A stretch of 14,042 bases of DNA from Gudongella sp049310905 (GTDB lineage Bacteria > Bacillota > Clostridia > Tissierellales > Tissierellaceae): assembly GCF_049310905.1 (NCBI RefSeq), contig NZ_JBMEMN010000050.1:1-14042 (forward strand), in the 5' to 3' direction. The position numbers were made by a program, and so were the translations under genes. Position 1 is the first letter of the stretch, and every line of letters begins with the position of its first letter. Below, piece after piece: positions 8,293-14,042 of the stretch. Under the pieces are notes generated by a model that saw only the letters and a list, made by a program, of their open reading frames with translations, was not told where the DNA came from and did not search any database.

Positions 8293-9699
8293 CTATTCTT
8301 TGCTTTCTAAGATTTCTTCCCATAGCGTATCCAATAAATCAGACTTGATTTTTATATAATCCTGTTCCACTTGCTCAATTGCTTTATTCTTTGGGATTTC
8401 TTGATTACTTTGTGCTTCAATTCTTTTTATACTGCCTATGTCTTCAAGGATCAAATCTGCTTCATGCCAATACTGGTCTTTAAGTTCTTTTTCCAGTTCA
8501 TATACTCTATTTTGTCCTTCAAGTTTCTTCTTTCTTAAACTGTCTTCGTGTTGCTTCCTTATGGAATTGATCTCCTTATCCAAATGATAAAGAGCTATTC
8601 CAAATGCATTCACATAGTCTTTATTATTAATTTTTTCTGTTGCAGCATCTCCAGGTCCAGCTTTTCCACTACCTTTAATTATCTCCCAGATTCTGTTCCT
8701 GTTTTCATTGAAATCGCGATCATTGTAGAATAACATGAATACATCATCGTACTTCTGGAGAACTTCTCTGATTTCACTCACATTTGAATTACTTAGAATC
8801 CCCGAAAAATAAAAGTACTTATCGGATACTGCAGTTGTCTTCTTAACTTCTTCAAGCATTATAAGATTATGTAATTGCCCAAAAAGGAATTTAAGTCTTT
8901 CTTCATATTTTAACTTTAGCTTTTCCAAAGCTTCTTTCTGAGACAAAAGCTCTCCACTTAGCTTTTCTTTTTTATCCTCAATCTGAGAAAGTATCTCCTT
9001 TGGATTCCCTTTGTACTGCTTAGGTATAACAATCTCCTTGAAGCTATGTGTTCTTAGAATTCTAGAGATTTCTTCCTGTTGGTTGGTAGGGTAAATAATC
9101 ATAAACACTTCACCATCAGAACTTGTGCCAGTGTGTTGAATTATTGCAAGGATGCTATCATAATTTTTCTTTAGATTATTTCGATTGTCTCTAGACAGAA
9201 TTCCCAGCTTAAACTCAAAGTAATTCATTTCTCTTAAATCAGATAGTGACGTATCAAAGTTAAGCATCTCCCTGAAGCTTTTTACGTGAAAATCTTCAAG
9301 GTATTTCAACTCATGCTTTAAAGCATCAAGCATGGTCTTTGGACTTAGTGCATTATCATACATCAAATCAAACTCATCCTTGATTTCACCCAAACTCATG
9401 TTAAGGTCTTCGCATTGAAGTCCTGATTCAAGTTCTAAGCCAAGCATTGAAGCTAAGGCTTTCCCTTTTTCTAAAACATTTGCAGATTCAGCACTATCTT
9501 CATAAAATGATACAAAATTAATGTCAACCAATCTTTCAACGTTTTCATTGCTTACATCAAGAAGAAAATTGTTCTTCTCTATCTGTCCAATTGCAGATAC
9601 TGCTTCGACTTTTTTTGTTATAATTATATCATTTAAAATCCTGTCATAATCCTGGATTCTGCCAATGATATTAACCATTGTAGCCTTCTTCACGGACAT
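8293..9699 (-). CDS. Hybrid protein: soluble subunit I arm fused to H-like coiled coil
   Basis: This 468-aa protein is a V-ATPase paralogue of unknown role. Residues 1 to ~325 align almost without gaps to the cytosolic arm of subunit I (5282-7228). Roughly half of the first 90 positions are identical by eye, and YFYFSG near 295 matches YFYISG near 294 in I. No membrane helix follows. A Gly-rich linker (about 340-350) leads to a charged helix (about 360-468) that matches the H-like protein at 9775-10095, including LRKKKLEGQ and the C-terminal KIKSDLLDTLWEEI. I start at ATG 9699 because AGGAAG lies eight bases upstream and the N-terminus then aligns with subunit I; the longer GTG start at 9759 has no clear binding site. 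It may be a second stator adaptor, an assembly factor or a regulator; this is inference. Confidence 0.9.
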   Translation of the reverse strand: MSVKKATMVNIIGRIQDYDRILNDIIITKKVEAVSAIGQIEKNNFLLDVSNENVERLVDINFVSFYEDSAESANVLEKGKALASMLGLELESGLQCEDLNMSLGEIKDEFDLMYDNALSPKTMLDALKHELKYLEDFHVKSFREMLNFDTSLSDLREMNYFEFKLGILSRDNRNNLKKNYDSILAIIQHTGTSSDGEVFMIIYPTNQQEEISRILRTHSFKEIVIPKQYKGNPKEILSQIEDKKEKLSGELLSQKEALEKLKLKYEERLKFLFGQLHNLIMLEEVKKTTAVSDKYFYFSGILSNSNVSEIREVLQKYDDVFMLFYNDRDFNENRNRIWEIIKGSGKAGPGDAATEKINNKDYVNAFGIALYHLDKEINSIRKQHEDSLRKKKLEGQNRVYELEKELKDQYWHEADLILEDIGSIKRIEAQSNQEIPKNKAIEQVEQDYIKIKSDLLDTLWEEILESKE

Positions 9700-9705
9700 T
9701 AGATT

Positions 9706-9715
9706 CACTTCCTTT
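9706..9715 (-). promoter_or_regulatory. Ribosome binding site deciding the hybrid gene start
   Basis: The minus strand reads AAAGGAAGTG, with AGGAAG eight bases before the ATG at 9699. The same AAGGAAGTGA pattern precedes ntpI (ATG 7228), as expected if this 5' end was copied together with the gene. Confidence 0.75.
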
Positions 9716-9744
9716 GTTGTACTTCCGAGTGTTGTACTTCCGAG
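9715..9744. repeat. Perfect 15-bp tandem duplication in the H-like/hybrid spacer
   Basis: TGTTGTACTTCCGAG occurs twice head to tail (9715-9729 and 9730-9744), ending against the Shine-Dalgarno of the hybrid gene. If translation began at the upstream GTG, it would encode LGSTT twice. With the chosen ATG the repeat is untranslated spacer between two operon genes. Confidence 0.95.
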
Positions 9745-9774
9745 ATTAAATACTTTCACACAGTTCTTATACTT

Positions 9775-10095
9775 CTATTCCGCCACAATATCTTCCCACA
9801 ATGTCTCTATAAGATCGTACTTAATCTTCGAGTATACCTCATCTGTGTTTTGGATATGGCTTTCATATTCTTTTTTAATCTTTTCTATACTCTCCAAGGT
9901 ACTGTCTGTCTCTTTCAATGCTTCCCGATAAGCTTTTTCACCTTCTTCATGAAATTCTTTTAGAAGCTGTCGCTCAAGCTCCTGAACTTTATCCTGACCC
10001 TCAAATTTCTTTTTTCTTAAAAGCTCTTCATTCTTTTTTTTCATATGAGTAGTCTTACTGTCCAGATCAATTATTTTTTGTGTTACTTCATTCAT
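9775..10095 (-). CDS. V-ATPase peripheral-stalk H/G-like coiled-coil subunit
   Basis: This small protein (106 aa) is almost wholly charged helix rich in Glu, Lys and Gln, as in the H/G-type partners of subunit E. As first gene of the operon it is the likely second strand of the E-H peripheral stalk. Its LLRKKKFEGQDKVQELE segment (about 27-43) and C-terminal KIKYDLIETLWEDI (about 90-103) recur in the C-terminal part of the next gene (8293-9699), so the two are paralogues. The start is ATG 10095, eight bases after AAGGAG. The longer frame starting with GTG at 10104 is rejected because that codon overlaps the Shine-Dalgarno. Assignment rests on composition, position and the paralogy rather than a strong family motif. 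Confidence 0.8.
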   Translation of the reverse strand: MNEVTQKIIDLDSKTTHMKKKNEELLRKKKFEGQDKVQELERQLLKEFHEEGEKAYREALKETDSTLESIEKIKKEYESHIQNTDEVYSKIKYDLIETLWEDIVAE

Positions 10096-10119
10096 TCTTA
10101 TCACTCCTTAACCTATATA

Positions 10120-10147
10120 ATTATACTCCATTGAGTTATTTAAACAA
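10120..10147 (-). promoter_or_regulatory. Sigma-A-like promoter of the V-ATPase operon
   Basis: On the minus strand a perfect TATAAT -10 box (10120-10125) lies 16 bases after TTGTTT (10142-10147, three of six consensus positions). The expected start of transcription is near 10113, giving a leader of under 20 bases before the ribosome binding site of the H-like gene. Confidence 0.65.
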
Positions 10148-10148
10148 T

Positions 10149-10216
10149 TGACACACAATTCAAATACACTTAAAAACAATCGATTTCTTTGAATTATGTT
10201 TGACAATTGTCTGTCA
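10149..10216. promoter_or_regulatory. Candidate operator: TGACA/TGTCA half-sites and GACAATTGTC palindrome
   Basis: Upstream of the ATPase promoter, TGACA occurs at 10149-10153, one base from the -35 box, and again at 10201-10205. The second faces TGTCA at 10212-10216 and overlaps a perfect 10-bp palindrome GACAATTGTC (10202-10211). Spacing and position suit a regulator site, but the sequence is AT-rich and I recognise no known regulator motif. Confidence 0.3.
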
Positions 10217-10297
10217 TATGTGCTTATCTTTAGTTTACTCCATTTTCCTGTAAATATCTCCACATTCCTTAATTGTTACAAATTCTTAATAATTTCG

Positions 10298-10313
10298 CGG
10301 GACTTTAGTCCCG
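10298..10313. repeat. GC-rich REP-like palindrome
   Basis: CGGGAC TTTA GTCCCG forms a perfect 6-bp stem with a four-base loop in an otherwise AT-rich intergenic region. No T-run follows on either strand, so it is not a typical terminator. Its look (GGGACTAAAGTCCC core) resembles dispersed REP-type palindromes of bacterial genomes. Only one copy is in this window. Confidence 0.5.
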
Positions 10314-10371
10314 GGTTGCACCTGTATTTATATGGCTTATCTAAAGTGTTGTTTTCTGGGTTTAAATATAT

Positions 10372-10401
10372 AAAGAGCGCCACTAAAAAGTGGCACTCTT
10401 T
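10372..10401 (-). terminator. Intrinsic terminator after iorB
   Basis: A 12-position stem with one mismatch pairs AAAGAGCGCCAC (372-383 of the 10 kb block) with GTGGCACTCTTT (390-401) around a six-base loop, starting one base after the iorB stop. On the minus strand it is followed by the weakly T-rich stretch ATATATTTAAA, so termination may be incomplete. It separates iorAB from the ATPase operon. Confidence 0.75.
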
Positions 10402-10402
10402 C

Positions 10403-10972
10403 CTAAAGGGCTAGCCCTCTTTCAAAAGCTTTGATATTTGCTTCATGGAATCTCTCTGGAAGGAATTTCTTTATCTTGCTGACCCAGTCAATCTTATCGA
10501 TTCCCAATGCCTTTACCATCAGTCCAAGCATTACAATATTTGCTGATCTTGGTTCACCAAGTTCTTCAGCAATTCTTCTGGCATCAACTGACACAACATT
10601 AGCCAGCTTTTCCTTGATTTCTTCCATTACACCTTCAGGATAATCCTCAAGACCTGCCAACACTGGCAATGGCCAAATTTCCTCTTCATTTATTATAAGA
10701 ATTCCATCTTTTTTCAGTTGAGGGATATATCTTAAAGCCTCCACCTTTTCGAATGAAACAAGTACATCTGCATCTCCTTTGTTTACAGTAGGTGAATATA
10801 CTTTTTCACCAAATCTTATCTGAGTTGTAACACTACCACCACGCTGAGACATTCCGTGAATTTCAGCCATCTTTACATCATAACCTTCCTCTAGAAGACC
10901 TTCTGACAATATCTTTGAAACTAGGATTGTACCTTGTCCACCTACTCCTACCAACAATAAGCTTTTAGTCAT
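10403..10972 (-). CDS. iorB: Indolepyruvate:ferredoxin oxidoreductase subunit beta
   Basis: IorB (189 aa) is the gamma-type 2-oxoacid:acceptor oxidoreductase domain. Together with IorA it oxidises aryl pyruvates to aryl-acyl-CoA, reducing ferredoxin in the cytoplasm. The N-terminus has the glycine-rich motif GVGGQG (residues 9-14), followed by the typical EIHGMSQRGGSV (about 37-48) and DADVLVSFE (about 67-75). The ATG directly follows the iorA TAG stop with no spacer, and its GAGGTGA site lies inside the end of iorA, so translation should be coupled. Length is normal for the family. Confidence 0.96.
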   Translation of the reverse strand: MTKSLLLVGVGGQGTILVSKILSEGLLEEGYDVKMAEIHGMSQRGGSVTTQIRFGEKVYSPTVNKGDADVLVSFEKVEALRYIPQLKKDGILIINEEEIWPLPVLAGLEDYPEGVMEEIKEKLANVVSVDARRIAEELGEPRSANIVMLGLMVKALGIDKIDWVSKIKKFLPERFHEANIKAFERGLAL

Positions 10973-12748
10973 CTATTTCACCTCTTCCCCAAATGATTCA
11001 ATCGCATCAAACGGACATACCTGAACGCAGACCTCACAGCCGTTACACATTGTTGTATCAATTGAAACTACGTTGTCCTTCATGGATATTGCTGGACAAC
11101 CGATTCTCAGACAAGTCTTGCACTTTTTACACTTGTCCTGATTAACCTGGGAATATAGGTTTGCTCTTCTAATCATAACATCCTTCATAAGAGCACAAGG
11201 TTGCTTTGTTATTATTACAAAAGGCTCGTCAGCATCTATTGCTGCTTTTACAGCCTCCTTGTTTGCATCCATATCGTAAGGATCGATAACACGAAGATTC
11301 TCTTCCTTAATACCGATAGCTTTTACCACTCCAACAAGATCAACAGTTGGAGACTCTACACCGGAAACTGATTTTCCAGTTCCAGGATTCTCCTGATGTC
11401 CTGTCATAGCTGTAATTCTATTGTCAAGTATAACCGTTACCATGTTGCTCTTGTTATATACCGCATCTACAAGACCAGTCATCCCTGAGTGAAAGAAGGT
11501 TGAATCTCCAACTACACCGAATACTTTCTTATCTCTTCCAGCCAGTTGGTTTACTCTATCAAATCCGATTCCTGCACTGATTCCGGCTCCCATGCAGATA
11601 ACAGTATCTCCTACATTCAATGGCGCCATTGCACCCAGAGTGTAACAACCAATGTCAGAAGTTACATTAATCTTGTTCTTGTGCTTGGACATCTCAAAGA
11701 ATATCCCCCTGTGAGGACATCCTGCACAAAGTGCAGGTGGTCTGGATGGGGCAATTACATCCATAGTGTACCCCTCTTCTGGTTTTTCACCGAGAATAGC
11801 CTCTCTGATTATCTGTGGATTGATTTCTCCACACACTGAAAAGATTTCCTTTCCAGTACACTCTATACCCATGGCCTTTATGTGCTTCTCCATATAAGGT
11901 TCATTTTCTTCGATAACATATATCTTATCTACACCAGCTGCAAACTCCTTGAATTTCTCATCTGGAAGTGGCCAGCTAAATCCAACTTTGAGGTATGAAA
12001 CTGTATCTTCAAATACTTCCTTGGCGTGTACATAACTTGCCCCGGAGGTTATAATCCCAATTTTTCTGTCATTCCACTCAATTTTGTTCAGTTCTGTTGT
12101 ATTTGAAAACTCCTGCAGTCTTGGTATTCTCTCCTCTTCCATCTGTATATGCTTCAATTTTGAGTGAGCTGGTACCATTATGTATTTTTTGGTGTCCTTG
12201 ACATACTCTCTTATTGGCACTTCAACTCTGTCCTCCAGTTCAACTGAACTCTTGCTATGACAGATTCTTGTAGTTACCTTGAAAAGTACAGGTGTGTCGT
12301 ACTCCTCTGATATTTCAAATGCCTTTTTGATATAGTCCTTGCACTCCTGACTGTCTGAAGGTTCCATTAATGCAACCTTTGCATGAATTGCTGTCAATCT
12401 GTTATCCTGCTCATTTTGTGAACTGTGCATTCCCGGTTCATCAGCAGTTATAACTACAAGACCTCCATTAACACCTTCATATGCAATAGTGTACAATGGG
12501 TCTGCAGCTACATTGAGTCCAACGTGCTTCATGGCAACCATTGATCTTGCTCCGGCAATTGATGCCCCAGCTGCAACTTCCATTGCCACTTTCTCATTTG
12601 TAGACCATTCTGAATAGATCTCCTGGTACGTGGAAACGTTTTCCAGGATTTCAGTACTAGGCGTTCCCGGGTAAGCTGTGGCTACATGACAACCTGCCTC
12701 ATAAGCTCCTCTTGCAATTGCTTCGTTTCCGGTTAATAGCTTTTTCAT
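10973..12748 (-). CDS. iorA: Indolepyruvate:ferredoxin oxidoreductase subunit alpha
   Basis: IorA (591 aa) is the thiamine-diphosphate and iron-sulfur subunit. The N-terminal pyrimidine-binding domain opens with LLTGNEAIARGAYEAG and has AYPGTPSTEI (about 25-34). A central domain follows. The C-terminal TPP domain contains CAGCPHRG (about 340-347) and GDSTFFHSG with a later LDNRITAMTGHQ (about 413-450). The last ~55 residues are a 2[4Fe-4S] ferredoxin module, with CKKCKTCLRIGCP (about 540-552) and CNGCEVCVQVCP (about 568-579). All eight cluster cysteines are present. ATG start with GGGAG seven bases upstream. The iorAB pair points to fermentation of Trp, Phe or Tyr via their 2-oxo acids. Confidence 0.98.
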   Translation of the reverse strand: MKKLLTGNEAIARGAYEAGCHVATAYPGTPSTEILENVSTYQEIYSEWSTNEKVAMEVAAGASIAGARSMVAMKHVGLNVAADPLYTIAYEGVNGGLVVITADEPGMHSSQNEQDNRLTAIHAKVALMEPSDSQECKDYIKKAFEISEEYDTPVLFKVTTRICHSKSSVELEDRVEVPIREYVKDTKKYIMVPAHSKLKHIQMEEERIPRLQEFSNTTELNKIEWNDRKIGIITSGASYVHAKEVFEDTVSYLKVGFSWPLPDEKFKEFAAGVDKIYVIEENEPYMEKHIKAMGIECTGKEIFSVCGEINPQIIREAILGEKPEEGYTMDVIAPSRPPALCAGCPHRGIFFEMSKHKNKINVTSDIGCYTLGAMAPLNVGDTVICMGAGISAGIGFDRVNQLAGRDKKVFGVVGDSTFFHSGMTGLVDAVYNKSNMVTVILDNRITAMTGHQENPGTGKSVSGVESPTVDLVGVVKAIGIKEENLRVIDPYDMDANKEAVKAAIDADEPFVIITKQPCALMKDVMIRRANLYSQVNQDKCKKCKTCLRIGCPAISMKDNVVSIDTTMCNGCEVCVQVCPFDAIESFGEEVK

Positions 12749-12880
12749 TTAATCACTCCCGTATAGATATTCTTATTATTACGAATAGGAAAGTTCCATT
12801 TTTTCTTAAACCATGAACTTACATGTCCAGTTTATCAAAAATATACCTTGACCTATCGTTTAAGGCTTTTCTTACTTTCT

Positions 12881-12910
12881 ATTATATAGGATAATTCTGA
12901 AAATGTGCAA
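12881..12910 (-). promoter_or_regulatory. Candidate promoter of iorAB
   Basis: The minus strand shows a perfect TATAAT (12881-12886) and TTGCAC (12905-12910, three of six -35 consensus positions) with an 18-base spacer. Transcription would start near 12874, leaving a leader of about 125 bases. I recognise no known riboswitch or T-box in this leader. Confidence 0.55.
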
Positions 12911-12915
12911 TAATT

Positions 12916-12958
12916 AAAAAAAAGTAATATATCGATTGCTTTAAATCAATATATTACT
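12916..12958 (-). terminator. Intrinsic terminator of the DUF1622 gene
   Basis: A 10-bp perfect stem AGTAATATAT (12923-12932) with ATATATTACT (12949-12958) continues after one mismatch into GATT/AATC, with a six-base loop. On the minus strand seven T follow (complement of 12916-12922). The T-run ends five bases from the -35 box of the iorAB promoter. Confidence 0.85.
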
Positions 12959-12969
12959 CTTTGCTTTTC

Positions 12970-13365
12970 TTATCTCATTTGGTGTACGTTTTCGTTTGGT
13001 TCAAGTGCAAGTTCTTCAGGATCTTCACAATAGCTATCCACATTCTTGGCTCCACTCTTAAGCTCCCAGTGAAGTACGAATGAAAGAACAACCCTTAATA
13101 TCGCAACGGATGCAAGTATAATAAATTCATCGATGGTTCGTATGACTACTGTCTTGATAATCTCCGCTGCAAGCTTAAACTCAAGACTCAAAGCCATGGC
13201 TTTGGCAAAGTCAATCGATACATCATCTCCACGGAAGTTAAATCCATTCTCAAAGAATTGAAATACTCCCCTAACTGCCGCAATGGATATAATCGCAACA
13301 CCAATCAGTTCCAAAGAACTAGTTATGTATGGTACTATCATTTCCAACAAATGTTCAATAATCAA
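12970..13365 (-). CDS. DUF1622 family membrane protein
   Basis: This 131-aa protein resembles DUF1622 (COG4828), whose function is not known to me. It has a hydrophobic segment near 15-35, an amphipathic conserved core ALSLEFKLAAEIIKTVVIRT (about 58-77), and a second membrane segment ending in LSFVLHWEL (about 93-101). A hydrophilic acidic tail without clear structure follows. Three helices seem likely, with the polar Glu, Lys and Arg of the core at the membrane edge. The start is TTG at 13365-13363: AAGGAG lies eight bases upstream, while the first ATG (codon 9) has no binding site. It stands alone, with a terminator after it and the uspA terminator before it. Confidence 0.8.
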   Translation of the reverse strand: MIIEHLLEMIVPYITSSLELIGVAIISIAAVRGVFQFFENGFNFRGDDVSIDFAKAMALSLEFKLAAEIIKTVVIRTIDEFIILASVAILRVVLSFVLHWELKSGAKNVDSYCEDPEELALEPNENVHQMR

Positions 13366-13373
13366 TTTTACCG

Positions 13374-13379
13374 CTCCTT
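13374..13379 (-). promoter_or_regulatory. Ribosome binding site supporting a TTG start
   Basis: The minus strand reads AAGGAG, eight bases before the TTG at 13365. This decides the start of the DUF1622 gene, for which no ATG is suitably placed. Confidence 0.75.
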
Positions 13380-13413
13380 ATAAATAAATTGGTCAATAAT
13401 TCCCCTACATATT

Positions 13414-13419
13414 ATTGTA
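13414..13419 (-). promoter_or_regulatory. Possible -10 box of the DUF1622 gene
   Basis: TACAAT on the minus strand, about 50 bases before the TTG start, is a plausible -10 element. No good -35 box lies at 16-18 bases, so the promoter is uncertain; a partly overlapping TATGAT is an alternative. Confidence 0.3.
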
Positions 13420-13475
13420 TCATATAAATTGCTGTCATCGTATTTTTTTCTGCATTTTTATTGAATCTTAGCAAG

Positions 13476-13511
13476 AAAAAAATTCAGACTCTCCTTTAAG
13501 GAGAATCTGAA
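13476..13511 (-). terminator. Intrinsic terminator of uspA
   Basis: A hairpin pairs TTCAGA (13483-13488) and TCTCCT (13490-13495) with AGGAGA (13499-13504) and TCTGAA (13506-13511), with one mismatch between the two stems and a three-base loop. On the minus strand seven T follow (complement of 13476-13482). It begins nine bases after the uspA stop. Confidence 0.9.
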
Positions 13512-13520
13512 GTAATAATA

Positions 13521-13943
13521 CTATTTTACTATCATCACTGATGTGTTGATGTGATGTATCACTTTGTCTGACACACTGCCCAAAAGAGTTCTTGAGAATG
13601 CACCTAATCCTCTGCTGCCCATTACAACAAGATCAAACCCACCTTCTTCAGCAAACTTAACAATTACATCCACTGCGTCACCGACTTTGTATACAGTGGT
13701 CATCTTTCCAGGAAATCCTTCAAAGATCTCCTCCGCTTCCTTTAATATGGTTTGGGTCCTCTCCATCTCAGATTTCCCAAGCTGCGCTTTTATGTCCATA
13801 TTGTGTGAATAGATATTGTCCCAAAGATTTACAACTGACAGTATCGTTACTTCACAATTCATGTCCGTTGCCATCTGTTTGGCCTTAAAAAGTGCTTTTT
13901 GTGAATATTTTGATCCATCAGTAGTTACGAGGATTTTTTTCAT
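13521..13943 (-). CDS. Universal stress protein, UspA family, ATP-binding type
   Basis: This 140-aa cytoplasmic protein has a single Usp domain. The first strand MKKILVTTDGS (1-11) has the family's Asp-Gly turn. The C-terminal part contains the nucleotide motif G-2x-G-9x-G-S exactly (GSRG, then nine residues, then GS, about 110-124), so it should be of the ATP-binding class. The final strand is TSVMIVK. I start at ATG 13943, with GGAGG seven bases upstream; the open frame extends six codons further but adds no family sequence. Such proteins usually support survival in stress or energy limitation, and the specific role here is unknown. It is followed by its own terminator. Confidence 0.93.
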   Translation of the reverse strand: MKKILVTTDGSKYSQKALFKAKQMATDMNCEVTILSVVNLWDNIYSHNMDIKAQLGKSEMERTQTILKEAEEIFEGFPGKMTTVYKVGDAVDVIVKFAEEGGFDLVVMGSRGLGAFSRTLLGSVSDKVIHHINTSVMIVK

Positions 13944-13989
13944 ATTGTTCCCTCCCTGCATAGTGAGGTAGTGTCAAGTTTATCCCTTT

Positions 13990-14018
13990 AAAATAGCTAT
14001 AAAATATTGTAATTTCAA
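13990..14018 (-). promoter_or_regulatory. Candidate promoter of uspA
   Basis: The minus strand has TTGAAA (14013-14018), a 17-base spacer and TATTTT (13990-13995). This matches four or five of six positions at each box. Transcription would start near 13983, about 40 bases before the start codon. Confidence 0.5.
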
Positions 14019-14020
14019 TA

Positions 14021-14039
14021 GTTATCAAAAAAAGATAAC
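14021..14039. promoter_or_regulatory. Inverted repeat upstream of the uspA promoter
   Basis: GTTATC and GATAAC form a perfect 6-bp inverted repeat around seven A, ending two bases upstream of the proposed -35 box. It could be an operator, or the end of a terminator for a gene beyond the window edge. No more can be said from the truncated context. Confidence 0.4.
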
Positions 14040-14042
14040 GAC

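Noticed and set aside
8650..8680. GSGKAG in the linker of the hybrid protein as a nucleotide-binding loop
   Set aside because: It does not meet the GxxxxGK[ST] pattern (Lys is followed by Ala) and sits in a flexible Gly-rich linker between two domains.
9700..9759. Longer start (GTG 9759) for the hybrid gene
   Set aside because: There is no convincing Shine-Dalgarno upstream, it would translate the tandem repeat, and the ATG at 9699 both has AGGAAG and aligns with the N-terminus of subunit I.
10196..10414. Plus-strand open frame of 72 codons in the intergenic region before the ATPase operon
   Set aside because: No ribosome binding site precedes its ATG, it runs through the iorB terminator hairpin into the antisense of iorB, and the product resembles no family I know.
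12805..12864. 7-bp inverted repeat (GTTTAAG/CTTAAAC) spanning the iorAB leader as a possible riboswitch closing stem
   Set aside because: The arms are 46 bases apart in AT-rich sequence, no conserved riboswitch or T-box core (such as GGGTGGNACC) lies between or after them, and chance pairing is likely.

Overview
The window is about 14 kb of AT-rich DNA. Every gene I accept lies on the minus strand, so transcription runs from high to low coordinates. The sequence fits an anaerobic, amino-acid-fermenting low-GC Firmicute (Clostridia or Tissierellia). The reasons are strong AGGAGG-type ribosome binding sites, sigma-A-like promoters, a bacterial V/A-type ATPase operon and an indolepyruvate:ferredoxin oxidoreductase. 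I cannot name the species from sequence alone.

Layout in transcription order. (1) 13943-13521: a single-domain universal stress protein with its own promoter and terminator. (2) 13365-12970: a DUF1622 membrane protein with a TTG start and its own terminator. (3) 12748-10403: iorA-iorB, a two-gene operon for the ferredoxin-reducing oxidation of aryl pyruvates, followed by a hairpin terminator. (4) 10402-10096: a 307-base intergenic region with that terminator, a REP-like palindrome, TGACA/TGTCA half-sites and a good promoter. (5) 10095-77: ten tightly packed genes for a V/A-type ATPase, in the order H-like, I-like/H-like hybrid, C, I, K, F, E, A, B, D. They end in two stacked hairpin terminators at the left edge of the window.

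The ATPase operon encodes a complete rotary machine: catalytic A and nucleotide-binding B subunits, central stalk C, D and F, peripheral stalk E and H, membrane stator I and proteolipid K. Its unusual member is the second gene (8293-9699). Its first ~325 residues are a nearly gap-free paralogue of the cytosolic arm of subunit I, encoded two genes downstream. The whole membrane domain is missing and is replaced by a copy of the coiled-coil H-like subunit encoded just upstream. The operon therefore carries one E subunit but two different H-like chains, one of them fused to a soluble I arm. This suggests an asymmetric stator, or a dedicated assembly or regulatory adaptor. It is the most novel element in the window.

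The IorAB and ATPase units could work together energetically. IorAB yields reduced ferredoxin and aryl-acyl-CoA from amino acids, and the ATPase exchanges ATP with a membrane ion gradient. They have separate promoters and this link is inference. No mobile elements, CRISPR arrays, tRNA or rRNA genes were seen.
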